Positions 1 to 10,360 of a stretch of DNA of 61,388 nucleotides are shown piece after piece (the first letter of the stretch is position 1; each line of letters starts with the position of its first letter). This DNA comes from Zarea fungicola (taxonomy: Eukaryota; Ascomycota; Sordariomycetes; Hypocreales; Cordycipitaceae), in contig FWCC01000194.1 of NCBI GenBank assembly GCA_900169235.1, positions 1 to 61,388 on the forward strand. The letters are read 5' to 3'. The notes beneath the pieces were generated by a model, which ran no database searches, had not been told where the DNA came from, and saw only the letters and a program-made list of their open reading frames with translations. Both the position numbers and the translations under genes were made by a program.

Positions 1-279
1 TGGGGGCGTGGCACAAGTAGTTCCGTTCATCATCTATTTTTATTTTTTTCAGTCAACTGTTGGTTGCAGGCTGTGACAGAGGTGCTGGGCCATACCATTG
101 ATCCAGACCCTGTTGGCGGGATCGAGACTAAAGTAGAGGGACTCGACTAGGATCTGACCCTCCTTTAGTTCATCTGGCGTTGGTGCCGCACACTTTTCTT
201 TGCGAAATGTTTTTCCTGGGATGATGTCACCCTCAGGTCGCTCAGCAAGAGTATATCGTGTGATGGTGCGTGAAGCCAT
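1..279 (-). CDS. Medium-chain (MDR) NADP-dependent oxidoreductase, 5' part only
   Basis: The first exon of a zinc-independent medium-chain reductase of the leukotriene B4 12-hydroxydehydrogenase / prostaglandin-reductase type. These soluble enzymes reduce activated double bonds with NADPH. The ATG is at 279-277; the reading frame is open further upstream, but homology-like sequence starts here. About 61 residues are visible. They include a typical N-terminal strand pattern and the stretch ILVESLYFSLDPANRVWING, which matches the family's conserved 'SLDPxxRxWM' segment. The exon ends at about 96 with a GTATGG donor, and the intron and the rest of the gene lie beyond the left edge. The catalytic and Rossmann regions are not present, so substrate cannot be judged. 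Confidence 0.7.
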
Positions 280-2315
280 TGTATGTGGAGAGGCTTGTCC
301 AAGGGGTTGAAAGTTGATCTCGTTACGGGACAAAGGAGTTGTTCTTCGCACTACCACCCGTGATGAGCAAGAGCTTCTGGTTACAGATGTTATTGTAATA
401 TTCAGGAAACAGACTTCAAACACGAATTAATTTAAGAGAGCTCTTAGAAAGCTTATAATAAGGGAAATAGTGGCAAGCGGGGTTAACCGTTGAGCGGCGT
501 TTTGCATTAGTCAACCACGGCGTTAATTAACTTGATTAGTTAACTGGTGTCAGCACAATACCCAAGTCCACGGCCCAGCCAGTACGGTGACAATGTCATT
601 CACTGGAGCTGCCAGGCTTAAGTGCGATATCCTGGAGCGGCGATAAGCAAGCACCATCAATACCAGCAGTACTTAGCGTGGCGCTTTTAGCAAAGGAACG
701 GCCAATTGAGTAAAGATGCATTGAAATGCAGCGACAGAATCCCCAAATCTTTGCAAAAAACAGTAAGTCTGCGACTTGGGCGCAATGTGGACGCGCCTGA
801 TTCATGTATCAGCGCTACTGCAAGGAGACAGCTTTCAACACGTCCTCACCAGAAAAGGGTTAATAGCGCTTACAGTGTTCCCATCAAGCAGGCAAACTGT
901 ATCTCGACCGAGACGCTTCAAGCTCACAAATTCATTAAATATCGCTGCCAAAGTTCCCAACTCTAGAAATTTGATCAGATATGTCATTCCCGGCTGGCCC
1001 AATCTACAACGCTGCAGTCGGGGGTGGCCCAACGGTGGGGTTCGATGCTCAATTCGGGGCTTGCTGGGCAATCATGCCCCAGGTTGTTGTCTATATAAAT
1101 GCGGATAGTTGTCTCGATTCATGCTTTAGTGCAAACATCGCTAGTAAACCTCGCAAGGTAGCCCGGTTACCTTTGACACTGTCCACATAGCTGAGTTGGA
1201 AATGATGGCAAGCAAATGCGACGCCGCCGAGAAGGGAAACTTCCAAGCTATGGCACAGTGATAGTAAGTACAGTTGATTTTTTGGCGATGGCTTGGTCAT
1301 GACTTCACAATTATCTCTTTCTTTCCCATGTAGGCTGTCGCTACAATTCGTGCAGAGTTGGAGGGTGATTTTTTCTCTACTTTCTTTTCTGGCATTGAGT
1401 TCCACGTTACGCTGAATCGCACATCTCAACCTTGTTCCGATTCTGGTTGGCCGCTTTCTGGCACTCTGTCGCATGCATCGTTAGATCAGGGGCGCAGATC
1501 CAGTCAATCACGATGACCTCATGGTCTCACAGTGAGACTGTAATCCCGGGAGTCAAGTGTAGTGAGATAATCTAGGTCTAGAGAAAAAGGAAACAGCCAT
1601 AGACAGTCTGGTTGAAACAAGCCTAACTTCTACCACGAAGACCCACAGGATGCGCCATTGTTAACTTACTTATTCACCGCGTTGATTCAAACTTGTAGTA
1701 TTTAAAATATAATTTCTTTATTGGGTTTTTTTTAGTTTATTAAATAAATTCAAATGTTTCAGGTAGCGGCCACGCCTGAGTCAAACATGGCCTACACTAA
1801 CATATCTAAATAAACTAACTCTAGAGGTGGCCCGTCCCGAGCAGATACAGCGAATGAAATAAAGATATACGATAATGCCGCGACAGTATCTCTAATCTTC
1901 GCAAGAAGAAGTACTTTTTTTTTTTTTTTTTTACAACTTGGGTGCGAGGACTTGAGACGACAATGAGGCTACTGCAAGGAGGCCAATATGCCGTGTCGCA
2001 CTCTGCCCTGTTCGCAATTTGCCGTGTCTCTGAGTGTCGCGTCTTGGTCTTTAGTTATGTTCTGCTTGACAGACACTCAGTAGCCAAGAATGGAATGGTA
2101 GCAAATTGATTGCTCCAGACTATTCCATACATTCGACCGACTTATCATAAGAGGGCATAAATAACAAAAAGCCAGTGATTCAGGCACCAAGAAGAAAAGG
2201 GAGAGCTAGCCCTCGTTTTATTATAAAGCGGCAAGTCCATGCCACTCGATTTTTTTTTTCCACAATTCAACTCCACAGACTCAGAGACAGATTCAACTTC
2301 TCCCTGTTTTTCATT
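280..2315. other. Intergenic, about 2 kb
   Basis: No convincing gene. Short open frames on both strands lack good starts or family-like composition. Visible are a TATA-like CTATATAAATG near 1090, a well-formed intron-like segment at about 1265-1333 (GTAAGT donor, CATGTAG acceptor), an AT-rich patch at 1690-1760 and a T-homopolymer run at 1916-1932. The intron-like segment may belong to an unrecognised small gene or a non-coding transcript. Confidence 0.5.
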
Positions 2316-2603
2316 ATGAAATCTGCTGTTATTTTTATCGTTCTTGCGGCGTTTTCTGGCGCCACAGTGGCAGATGAACAAGCTTGCATAGTAAAAGGCC
2401 AAGAATGCGAACCAGACTTTCCAGACATCTGCTGCTCTGGCCTATCTTGTGTAGGTTTTCAGAAATCTGAAATTTATCTGATTTGAGCCGGATCTAATAC
2501 ATGTGGGCGGTAGATCCTGGATCCGGATACGAAGAAGGGAAAATGTGTCAGGATCGTTGCGCCTAGTACGAATAAGGTGATGGGAGAGGGAGCAAGAGGG
2601 TAG
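2316..2603 (+). CDS. Knottin-like small secreted cysteine-rich peptide
   Basis: Two-exon gene, exons 2316-2450 and 2514-2603, with a 63-nt intron (GTAGGT donor, GGTAG acceptor, phase 0); 74 residues. The N-terminus (residues 1-19) is a hydrophobic signal peptide ending in ATVA, so the product is probably secreted. The mature part has exactly six cysteines, spaced C-x6-C-x7-C-C-x4-C-x10-C, the C/C/CC/C/C order of inhibitor-cystine-knot (knottin) folds. Without splicing, the frame stops 11 codons after the fifth cysteine; the second exon supplies the sixth cysteine, which supports the model. Knottin-like peptides in fungi include effectors, inhibitors and toxins. No particular activity can be assigned here. 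Confidence 0.7.
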
Positions 2604-5383
2604 CCGTAATATAGCTGCATGTTGTGTATAATGACGCTATTGGTCACTGGAGAGGACTTCCTCCTCTCCAGTACGCACTACGCCGCCATATCTTCTTTTA
2701 TTCGCCGCCTTCTAGCAAGTGACACGACATGAGTCGTGACAATACGCGATTATTAGTAGCCTATTTAACGGTGATTGGTCCATGGGCGGTATACTTGGGT
2801 GGTCAAAGGTCTACTGAATCGTCCATTTCCCCCAATGCTTTTCCAACCAAGTTAAGGAAAATACTGCCGATTAATGCATCGCACTGTAACGCCCGCCTTG
2901 GTTTAGCATCCAGCGGGGCCAAGATGAGGTCCTGAGCATACTTTTGGGCAAAAGTGGCTGCGCGAAGCCACGTCGTGTAGCTACATTTACTGGAACTACA
3001 TGCAATCGTGTTGATTCCGAAAGCCAACCGATGTAGACCATGTGCTTTAAAGTCCGATGGCTCTTCGGAGATTAGATGCAGCATAATGTCCATCGTGGGA
3101 AAGGGCCGTAGGTGTCGCCGATCCCCACTGTGTCCGACGATGCAAAGACACTCCGCGATCTCCTGTCCGAAGTCTGGAGTTTACGTCTGGTATCAATTGC
3201 GATGCCACAGTGCGCCAGTCTTCCCAACATGACGGGGATTATATCAACTTGAAATAGACCAATGCATATTCTTCGTCATCCATTATGCCGTTGCAACCTG
3301 TGATCCAAACCAGGCAAGGAGGCAATGGCACAGGTGGCATCCGTGCACATGATGTTATAACTAATGAATAAAGCCCGCAGGGTATACCCTGAACGATTCT
3401 TCGCAGTCGACGAGATAAAAGTTGCAATTTTTCATATTCTTCTTACATATGAAATGCGACCATCTCCTGGGTCGCATACAAGCACCAAATGTTTATGGTC
3501 TGGCTCCATGTCGAGCACTGAAGCGAAAATTCTGCTCCGCAAAAGGTAGAAGTTGGCATTGATTCCGTCTAGATTTAAATTGTGTTTGGTAAACTTTAGC
3601 TAACTGTGAAGAAATTTTCCTTGGCATAAGCTGAGTTTGCTCGATTTATCCATATGAGGAACTGTGGGTATTTATACCATGTGGCAGTCCGCAACTTTCG
3701 GAGGCAGTAAGGTTATTGGATGGCCCCATCAAGGCCAGCAATAGAATCATCATTCCTTTTCACTTCTCGCTTCCTATACGAATAGTGAGAGTGGTGCGAT
3801 CTACAGACCCACTGACCGTATTCACAGTTAAAAGTAGGACCTCGTTAAGATTAACGAGCACCTGGTTCGACCTGACTCATGCTCGCTCACAACTCGATGG
3901 GCACGAAGTCTAACAACGTGAAGTGCGTGTCCTAATGGTGATCTTTTTACGGGGGCGAACGACCTTAGATTACTGGTATGTTGCTAGTGAAATTTTCCTC
4001 TGGGCAATTTCTAAAGATGTATTCAAACCTGCAACATGTCGGTCAGAGGGCAAGGTGTCGAGATCGTCAACAGCAAAACCGCAAGTGGTTGTTTTTCAGG
4101 CAGGGAGATCGAGTAGAAGTACGGCGCTTTTGCATACCTCGAGATAGACTCACACAACAAATATACTAACTGTGGATGCTGCACCAGTCACTATTAAAAG
4201 GTTCTCCAGTAGGATCACGAGTCAAGTCACTGCTAGGCTGTGGTCAAAAAAAAATCCCGATTTTGTAACAGTATACAGCAGTCGAGCAGGGTGCTTCGAT
4301 TTGTCTTGCGTGCAACGAAATCATGCCGCGTGAATCAGCCGCACGAATTAACCCGCACGATCAGCCCCCATGATACTGGATTCGGTTCTAATTTTAATGA
4401 ATCTCATTTTAAAGCCCCTTGCAATTTCTGAATGCAAGATGCTGCATCTAGCTATCAGCCACAGAGTTCCGGATTCCGGGACTCTGTGTAAGCAGCCACT
4501 GTACGGATCAGTAATCCGCTGAGGCGGAGCTCTCCAGCCTTGACAGGCCTTGCACTGGATTCCCTGTTGCTTTTTATTTTTTAGCTTACTCATTCTTTTG
4601 TTTTTATTTCACTATTTCTTTGTTGTTGTTCATGTCTCAAAATATTCTCACTTCTGTTTAAGTTATCCTCATTTTATGCTGAGCCAAAGTGTTCCATCAA
4701 TATATTAGACAGCCACTGGGTACGAGGCTGCGTCTATGTTGGTCCAATTTCTGCCTTGCTAGCTGACTGGCTGTCGGGCTACTGCTGACTGGCTTGTTAC
4801 ACTTGGTTACTGGCTTGACTGTTGGCTGGCTTATTTCTGTGGTTCCTTACCTGCTGGTCCACTGGTTTGTTGGCTTGGCCGGCTTTAATTCTGACACGAT
4901 TATAAGGCATTTGCCGACTCCTCGTCCCGCATTAGCAAGAAGTTATACCCAAAACAGGTCGGTGTGCTAAAATTAGGTGTTCCTTCTGGCTGAAACGGTA
5001 ATCTTTAGCGTGTAAGCTCGTGCGAGGCTATCGCAGCAGTTTTGTAAGGCTGTTTTAGCGATTGGTCCAGCTACCCTTCGCCTTGCTGGCAGCTAACGGC
5101 AATTGATGTGGGAGAAGCCAGAAATAGGTGCAAGACGCGAATTTTCAGATTAATAATATTTTTGTCTGATTTCTCTTGCGTGTACTTAATGCGACACGTA
5201 CGCCTCCATTCGGACAAATTTTGTTGTTGTAAAATCTCTACATATTCTCACACTCACCGATTTCCGTCAATTAACACGGTATTCATTGATACTTCATATT
5301 CACTCGTCCTCTTCGATCAGAGTCGACAGACATTGAGAAACTCCAACAAGACCCAATTTACTTCCATCAACACATCACTCAAA
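2604..5383. other. Gene-poor stretch with possible gene relics
   Basis: No intact gene recognised. On the minus strand between about 3180 and 2803 there is a protein-like open frame of roughly 125 codons (contains DFGQEIAECL and LIGSIFLNLVGKALGE). It is preceded by TAA/TGA codons in the same frame, as expected of a decayed gene; I could not assign its family. Between 4735 and 4880 is a degenerate array of CTGGCTTG-like words (ggctggctt, actggctt, ttggcttgg). At 4503-4535 the sequence carries an AGGCGGAGC motif resembling the last 20 bases of the window. Confidence 0.4.
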
Positions 5384-5925
5384 ATGGCTGAATGGGAAAA
5401 TGGCCTCTGCGAGACTGACTGCGGCAGCTGCGTATGTACCATTACATCAGTTGAGAATAACTAGGCACATGAAAACTAATCCCAATTTCTTGTTCTTAGT
5501 TGGGCGCGTGGTGCTGCACTTGCTTCGCCTTTGGTCGTGCCGCCGATCGCCTGCGAGTCTTTCCAGACACCAACCCGGATAACTTGAGCAACTTCAACGG
5601 CTCCTGCTTCATGTTCACCCTAGCTTCCATGTGCAGCCTGTCCTGTATCCCTCTTTGGATGCAGCGAAAGGACGTACGCGAAAAGTTTGGCATTCGAGGT
5701 GGCGGCTGTGGCGACTGCATGGTATGTGAAAGACAGAGAAGCGAGGAGAAACCATCATAAGAAAGTGACTAATAGATGTCTGTGTAGGTTGCAACGTGCT
5801 GCACTCCTTGCGCAGTGTCGCAGATTAACATGGAACTGAAGAAGCGAGCAGAGATGCAGCAGAATGTAGTGCAAACCAAGGGCTATACCCCTCCTTCGGG
5901 TATGGCGTATGGCCCTCAGCCATGA
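5384..5925 (+). CDS. PLAC8-family cysteine-rich membrane protein
   Basis: Three exons: 5384-5431, 5500-5721 and 5788-5925 (135 aa). Both introns have GTATGT donors and TAG acceptors, and both are phase 0. The start is the first ATG in an AAAATGG context. The protein has the PLAC8 (DUF614) signature: a CGSCLGAWCCTCFAFGR-like block spanning the first splice junction, a central hydrophobic stretch (SCFMFTLASMCSLSCIPLW), then CGDCMVATCCTPCAVSQ across the second junction. Family members in fungi and plants are small membrane proteins linked to cell size, cadmium tolerance and ion handling. Length is typical and all blocks are present, so it appears functional. The short C-terminal tail is proline/glycine rich. 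Confidence 0.9.
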
Positions 5926-7729
5926 GTAATGTTTATCTTCGGATGTGTATCAATTTTTGCAGTTATTTAGCGTATAATAAAATCAGGTTTCAAGGGCACT
6001 TTGCTGGTTCGAATACCTGATGGTTGTTCCCCTTGACAAAGCATATGACCACGACGGCCAGAGGGGGTTCAAGCACACGCAGTTAACCTGCTCAAGGCCA
6101 TACGGCGAGTTGAGACACAAAATTAAACAGGTGATGGCAATGTATATTTTCCCATTGATTGAGCGGCACATTGATTGAGCGAGACCCATATGATGGTTGC
6201 ACTACACCGGCGATCCTGCGTCCCACTTCGGCGGCGATGCCTTCCTCCGGCGTGCCCTCCACCAGACGACGACATACACTAGCTACCCTATATTACTGCT
6301 ACGTCGAAGCACTTTGATGATTCTCCTTAACACCTTGAAACATCGGTTTCTCCACGTTCTCCGTGGGGAGCCATAGGTCGAAAGTGTGTCATGACTTTAC
6401 AGCTCGATTCGTCTCTTCTGGAACGAAGAATATATTTTCAGAATATTGATCCTCCAGCGCAGTCATAGTGGGCTTGATTAAGTAAAGCTGGCCACGAAGC
6501 CACCATCAACACCCGTGTAGTTACCAGAGTATTACCACTTCCTAACTGCCTTGTGATGGGACAAGACAACAACAGCGGTATGCTATTTAAAGAAGAACGG
6601 CTGTGGAGTAGCACCGTTGCGCCAACCAGCCACTAAAACTTAGTGCTGTTCATATTGGAGATGGCCTGCGATTGCGACCATAGACTTTCATAGGAAACCG
6701 AGTTCCAATATTGACAGATTTCACCGTCCCAATATAAGAACTAGTTAATTGAACCGGTATGTGCAATTTGGTTGAAGCGGTGCCTTTGACTTGCAACTTT
6801 AGGGGCTAAAGAAGTGTGTTATCGGTTCTCTCCGCCTTAAATTAGGCCGCGCTGAAGCGAGGCGCAGTTCAATTCTTGCCACGGCAAAGTGGACACTAGA
6901 ACGATGCCAAATCGCTAGCTAAATATTATTCACGAGTTACGGAGCCATCGATACGGGTTTGACCCAGATTTGTCGCTGCCGTTGTTAGCATAAGGGAAAC
7001 CGCTACTGAGAAAGGTCGTCGTCCGGTGTATATCGGCCACTTGCCCGAACCGAAACATGCATGATGTGTGGCACGAGATGCAGCTGACGTCTACCGGTTC
7101 AACTGTAGGGCCAAGTCGACAGTGAGCCAGGGGTCAATCAGGAATTGATTGCGAGGCATGTCCCTGATATTGGCTCTCATTCGACGCTACGGCAGCCAAG
7201 CTAGCGGGACTGCAGGAGAGGGGGCCCTCTTCCACACCAACGTTTTACAAAAATGCGCCACTTCTGAATGTGCCGTGCAGTTGGAGAACTTGCAATGCAG
7301 CATGCCGGCAGCGAGGTTGTTTGCTCGGAATAATCGCACCTGTGCTGCGTAGTACTTCACTGTGTCATCTTGAGAGTCGTGTCTTGCGCAACCTCGAGCA
7401 TCATAGTATCCAAGTGACAGCAGATTCGTCACGACCCCCGCACCTGGACTGGAAGGGCATCGAAAATAGTAGCAAGCCCACTTTGAGATTAGCGGTGTAT
7501 GGGCAAGGGACACACTAAAACAAAGGCGGCTTGGGAAAACTGTCAATAGGGGGCGGCGGTTTCCAGGCCGCGCGAGTTTATTCGGATACTTTGCCAGGGC
7601 AGATCCAGGAGGTAGTTACCCGGATATATAATAGATGCTGACAAGCCACGCTAGTATCGGTTGTTAAAAAAAGGGTCGGTGTGGTGTGTGTATTTTAAGC
7701 CTCGCCATACCATACATTCAAATCAAATC
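5926..7729. other. Intergenic, 1.8 kb
   Basis: No gene seen. Open frames on both strands are short and have no recognisable composition. The 3' end forms the promoter of the next gene. Confidence 0.5.
7622..7633 (+). promoter_or_regulatory. TATA-like element of the 876-aa gene
   Basis: GGATATATAATA lies about 100 bp upstream of the ATG at 7730. It would place the transcription start near 7650-7660, just inside the open frame that precedes the ATG, which supports 7730 as the start rather than an upstream non-ATG codon. Confidence 0.45.
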
Positions 7730-10360
7730 ATGACTATAGACGCCGACTTGCGAACGGGAAGCGCGGCAGGGTTGGAAAACTGGCCGCAACCGTTCCGGCT
7801 TACTGAAGAAGAGTTGCAAAATCCTCGACGGCCACCAATTTGGAGGGTGAGCAACAACAGCTACACGCAGGTCGAGGGCATTGCAGATAAATTTCGCAGC
7901 CATGTCATCATCCCCATCGTTGATCAAGCCACGGCCACTTCCACATGGACGGCCCTTGTGCCGGGAACTGTTATAACCGAGCAGGGCGTCTCTGTTGACA
8001 GGATAAACGACATCATCTCATCCCAGGCGGAGTGGAATGTCGGCGATGCCGTTACGGATACGGTCACGGTGAGGGCAAAGATTGGGACCCATGGCCTCTT
8101 ACTTTCTACTCTGCAGACGGACAAGTCACAGCAAAATACCTCGGTGCATCTGGACGAGAGCGGATCTTCGGCGAATGTGTCCCTGGTCGTTCGACCGGAT
8201 GGCGGGCTGGAGGTGCACAAGACATGCTCTCATGACGGCATTGACGAGAATGGCCGCCCGTGGTTAGAGCGTCAAAATAGGTTTCTGGAAACGAGCATTG
8301 CAGTCAAGGAGACGGACATTTTCGTGCGGCCGCTGCGATACACGGCCACCGATGATCACTTCTCCATCGACTTTCCCTACCTACCCAGCCAGACGCTGGC
8401 GCAGCTCGCCATGGCCGGCATGGGAGGCGAGCTGCTCCTGGACGTCACCAGCGAGCTCCTGGGCGAAATGGCCGTCAAGGTGTGGCCCAAGACTGCGACG
8501 GAGGCACCGGTGGATTTCATCGAAAAGGCGCACTTTGACCGCATCGACCGCCGCGTCGCCATTGCCCGCGCCGCCGTGCCGGAGCTCGGCGCCATTGTCG
8601 ACAGCGCCGAGGTCGTCGTCAACGGCCGGACGCTGCTCGGCTTCCACGCCGTCATGGCGCAGCTGCGCGCGCATCCGGCCATTGCGGCCATGGCGCCGAC
8701 CTTGATTGGCGAGATCCACGGCGACCTGAACCTGCACAACATCCTGTGCTGCGTCGGCGCCGAGGCGCAGCGCCAGGTGACGCTGATTGACCCGCGCGGT
8801 GTGCATCTTCTCAGCGACTTTGCCAAGACGCGGGACTTTGAGCCGGGCGACTACGCGTATGAGCTGTCCAAGCTCAAGTTCTCCCTGTCCGCCTTTTCGG
8901 AGATTCGGCACGGCTACCTGACGCTGCAGCAGCAGCAGCAGCAGGGCGGCGGTGGCGGCATGGATTTCAAGATTTCGTTTGCGCACCACTCGGGCTCGGA
9001 GACGATGCGCAGCGCCGACGCGGGCTTCTTTGGCGCGCTGGCGCAAAACGAGCCGTTCATGGACTGGGTGCAGCGCGTCGAGCCACGGGGCGGCTTCGAT
9101 GCCCTGCGGCACCGCGTCCTGCTCGGCGAGGCGGCCAACTTTGTCGCGGACGCGGCGTGCGCGCTGGGCCGCGACACGGTGCACGAGGTCATACCGCTCT
9201 TCCTGATTGGGCTGGACAAGCTCAACAGCGTGTTGGCGCTGCTCAACGACACCATCGCGGAGCACAAGCTCGACGACTGGTTCGCGCGCCCGGCGGCGGA
9301 GGACACGTCGGCGGGCCTCTTGGGGGTGCAGGAGTCGCTGCTGCTCCCGCGGTATACGGTGCTGCCGTGGGATGTGATTGAGCTCACGGCGCCGGCGGGC
9401 CAGGTGGCCATGACGGCGCTCTTGGTCGAGTCGCTGCGCGCAAAGTGCTTCCCTTGCAATACACCCATCTACACGTCGTCCACGATCCCATCCAAGGTCC
9501 AATATCCACACATTCTCATTCACGGGGTTGACGCGACGAGCAGCCCCACGGAGGCGCTCTTGTCAGGGGTGTCACAGGCCAATATTTTTTGGGGTCGGGA
9601 TGAGGACAGTCTGCGGATCGTCTCAATACAGCCTCCTAGTGTGGAAATTGGTGAGGCGGCCGGTGGTGGCTTTGCTCGCCAGGGAAACAGGCTCTTGGCG
9701 CCGGGTCCATGGGGCGCGTCTCCGCTGCAGCTGGTGCTGCTAACCGCGCAGCAAATGCGTTTTGCTCGGCCTGGTCGATTTATTGTCGATGACACGTCGT
9801 GTGCCCTCCTGACCAAGGAGGTCTATCTGCCGGACGTGGAGATGGCGGTGTTGCTCTCAAGTCCAGCTGAAACAGACAGGGCATTGCGACCGTCCGAGGT
9901 TGCTCTACGGACGGCAATGGGGAAGCTACCACAAGACGTGACAGATGTGGTAGGTTCGCCAAACACGCCATTGGCCAGCGGCATCTTCATCGCCAGGGAA
10001 GGACTTGCGGCGTTGGAGAAATTGGTCGCGGACGGTATTCGCCCTCGAGGCAACATTTTAACCGACGTCGTCCTCGGGTCCAAGCTGGACAAGGACTCGT
10101 GGGTTGAGCTGTACTGCTCGTTTGGCTTCGCAAAGGACAAGGCGGATCTAGCGTGGGACGCGGCGCAAAGGCTGTCGGTAGGGGTAAGCTCTGAGCCGAC
10201 TAGCTATTCGTCTGGCGGCGACAAGGTGTCCATGTATAGATTTGGCTCGCTGGAAGAATACAAGTGGTTGACGACAGAGGCGAAGAAGGACTCTGTCGTA
10301 AACAGTCTAGCCTTCATGGCAGCCACACTAGCTTGGCGTGAACAATGGACAGACGTCTAG
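7730..10360 (+). CDS. Large intronless protein with phosphotransferase (APH/choline-kinase-like) core
   Basis: A single 2.6-kb exon encoding 876 residues; the ATG at 7730 is the first in frame and sits in AAATCATGA. The middle resembles the aminoglycoside-phosphotransferase / protein-kinase-like fold. A candidate ATP-contacting lysine is in LEVHK (about residue 164). The catalytic loop IHGDLNLHNIL is at about 328-338, and the metal-binding LIDPRG is at about 352-357, followed by DYAYELSKLKFSL. IDPRG plus 'DxAYELSKL' is the pattern of bacterial sugar/capsule-type phosphotransferases, so a small-molecule kinase role is plausible. The roughly 230 N-terminal and 400 C-terminal residues match nothing I recognise. 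A CAG tract gives six glutamines then glycines at about 400-411. The coding sequence is GC-rich and intronless, unlike most neighbours. The substrate is unknown. Confidence 0.65.
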   Translation: MTIDADLRTGSAAGLENWPQPFRLTEEELQNPRRPPIWRVSNNSYTQVEGIADKFRSHVIIPIVDQATATSTWTALVPGTVITEQGVSVDRINDIISSQAEWNVGDAVTDTVTVRAKIGTHGLLLSTLQTDKSQQNTSVHLDESGSSANVSLVVRPDGGLEVHKTCSHDGIDENGRPWLERQNRFLETSIAVKETDIFVRPLRYTATDDHFSIDFPYLPSQTLAQLAMAGMGGELLLDVTSELLGEMAVKVWPKTATEAPVDFIEKAHFDRIDRRVAIARAAVPELGAIVDSAEVVVNGRTLLGFHAVMAQLRAHPAIAAMAPTLIGEIHGDLNLHNILCCVGAEAQRQVTLIDPRGVHLLSDFAKTRDFEPGDYAYELSKLKFSLSAFSEIRHGYLTLQQQQQQGGGGGMDFKISFAHHSGSETMRSADAGFFGALAQNEPFMDWVQRVEPRGGFDALRHRVLLGEAANFVADAACALGRDTVHEVIPLFLIGLDKLNSVLALLNDTIAEHKLDDWFARPAAEDTSAGLLGVQESLLLPRYTVLPWDVIELTAPAGQVAMTALLVESLRAKCFPCNTPIYTSSTIPSKVQYPHILIHGVDATSSPTEALLSGVSQANIFWGRDEDSLRIVSIQPPSVEIGEAAGGGFARQGNRLLAPGPWGASPLQLVLLTAQQMRFARPGRFIVDDTSCALLTKEVYLPDVEMAVLLSSPAETDRALRPSEVALRTAMGKLPQDVTDVVGSPNTPLASGIFIAREGLAALEKLVADGIRPRGNILTDVVLGSKLDKDSWVELYCSFGFAKDKADLAWDAAQRLSVGVSSEPTSYSSGGDKVSMYRFGSLEEYKWLTTEAKKDSVVNSLAFMAATLAWREQWTDV

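Noticed and set aside
1201..1500. Possible two-exon gene around the GTAAGT...TGTAG segment at 1265-1333
   Set aside because: The downstream exon is open for about 60 codons, but no upstream exon with a good start or signal peptide exists. Kept only as an intron-like segment.
6001..6020. tRNA T-loop-like GGTTCGAAT
   Set aside because: No matching acceptor, D or anticodon stems around it.
8381..9523. Long minus-strand open frame (380 codons) opposite the 876-aa gene
   Set aside because: It is the complement of a GC-rich coding sequence, rich in Arg, Leu and Gln with no domain. The plus strand carries the kinase motifs.
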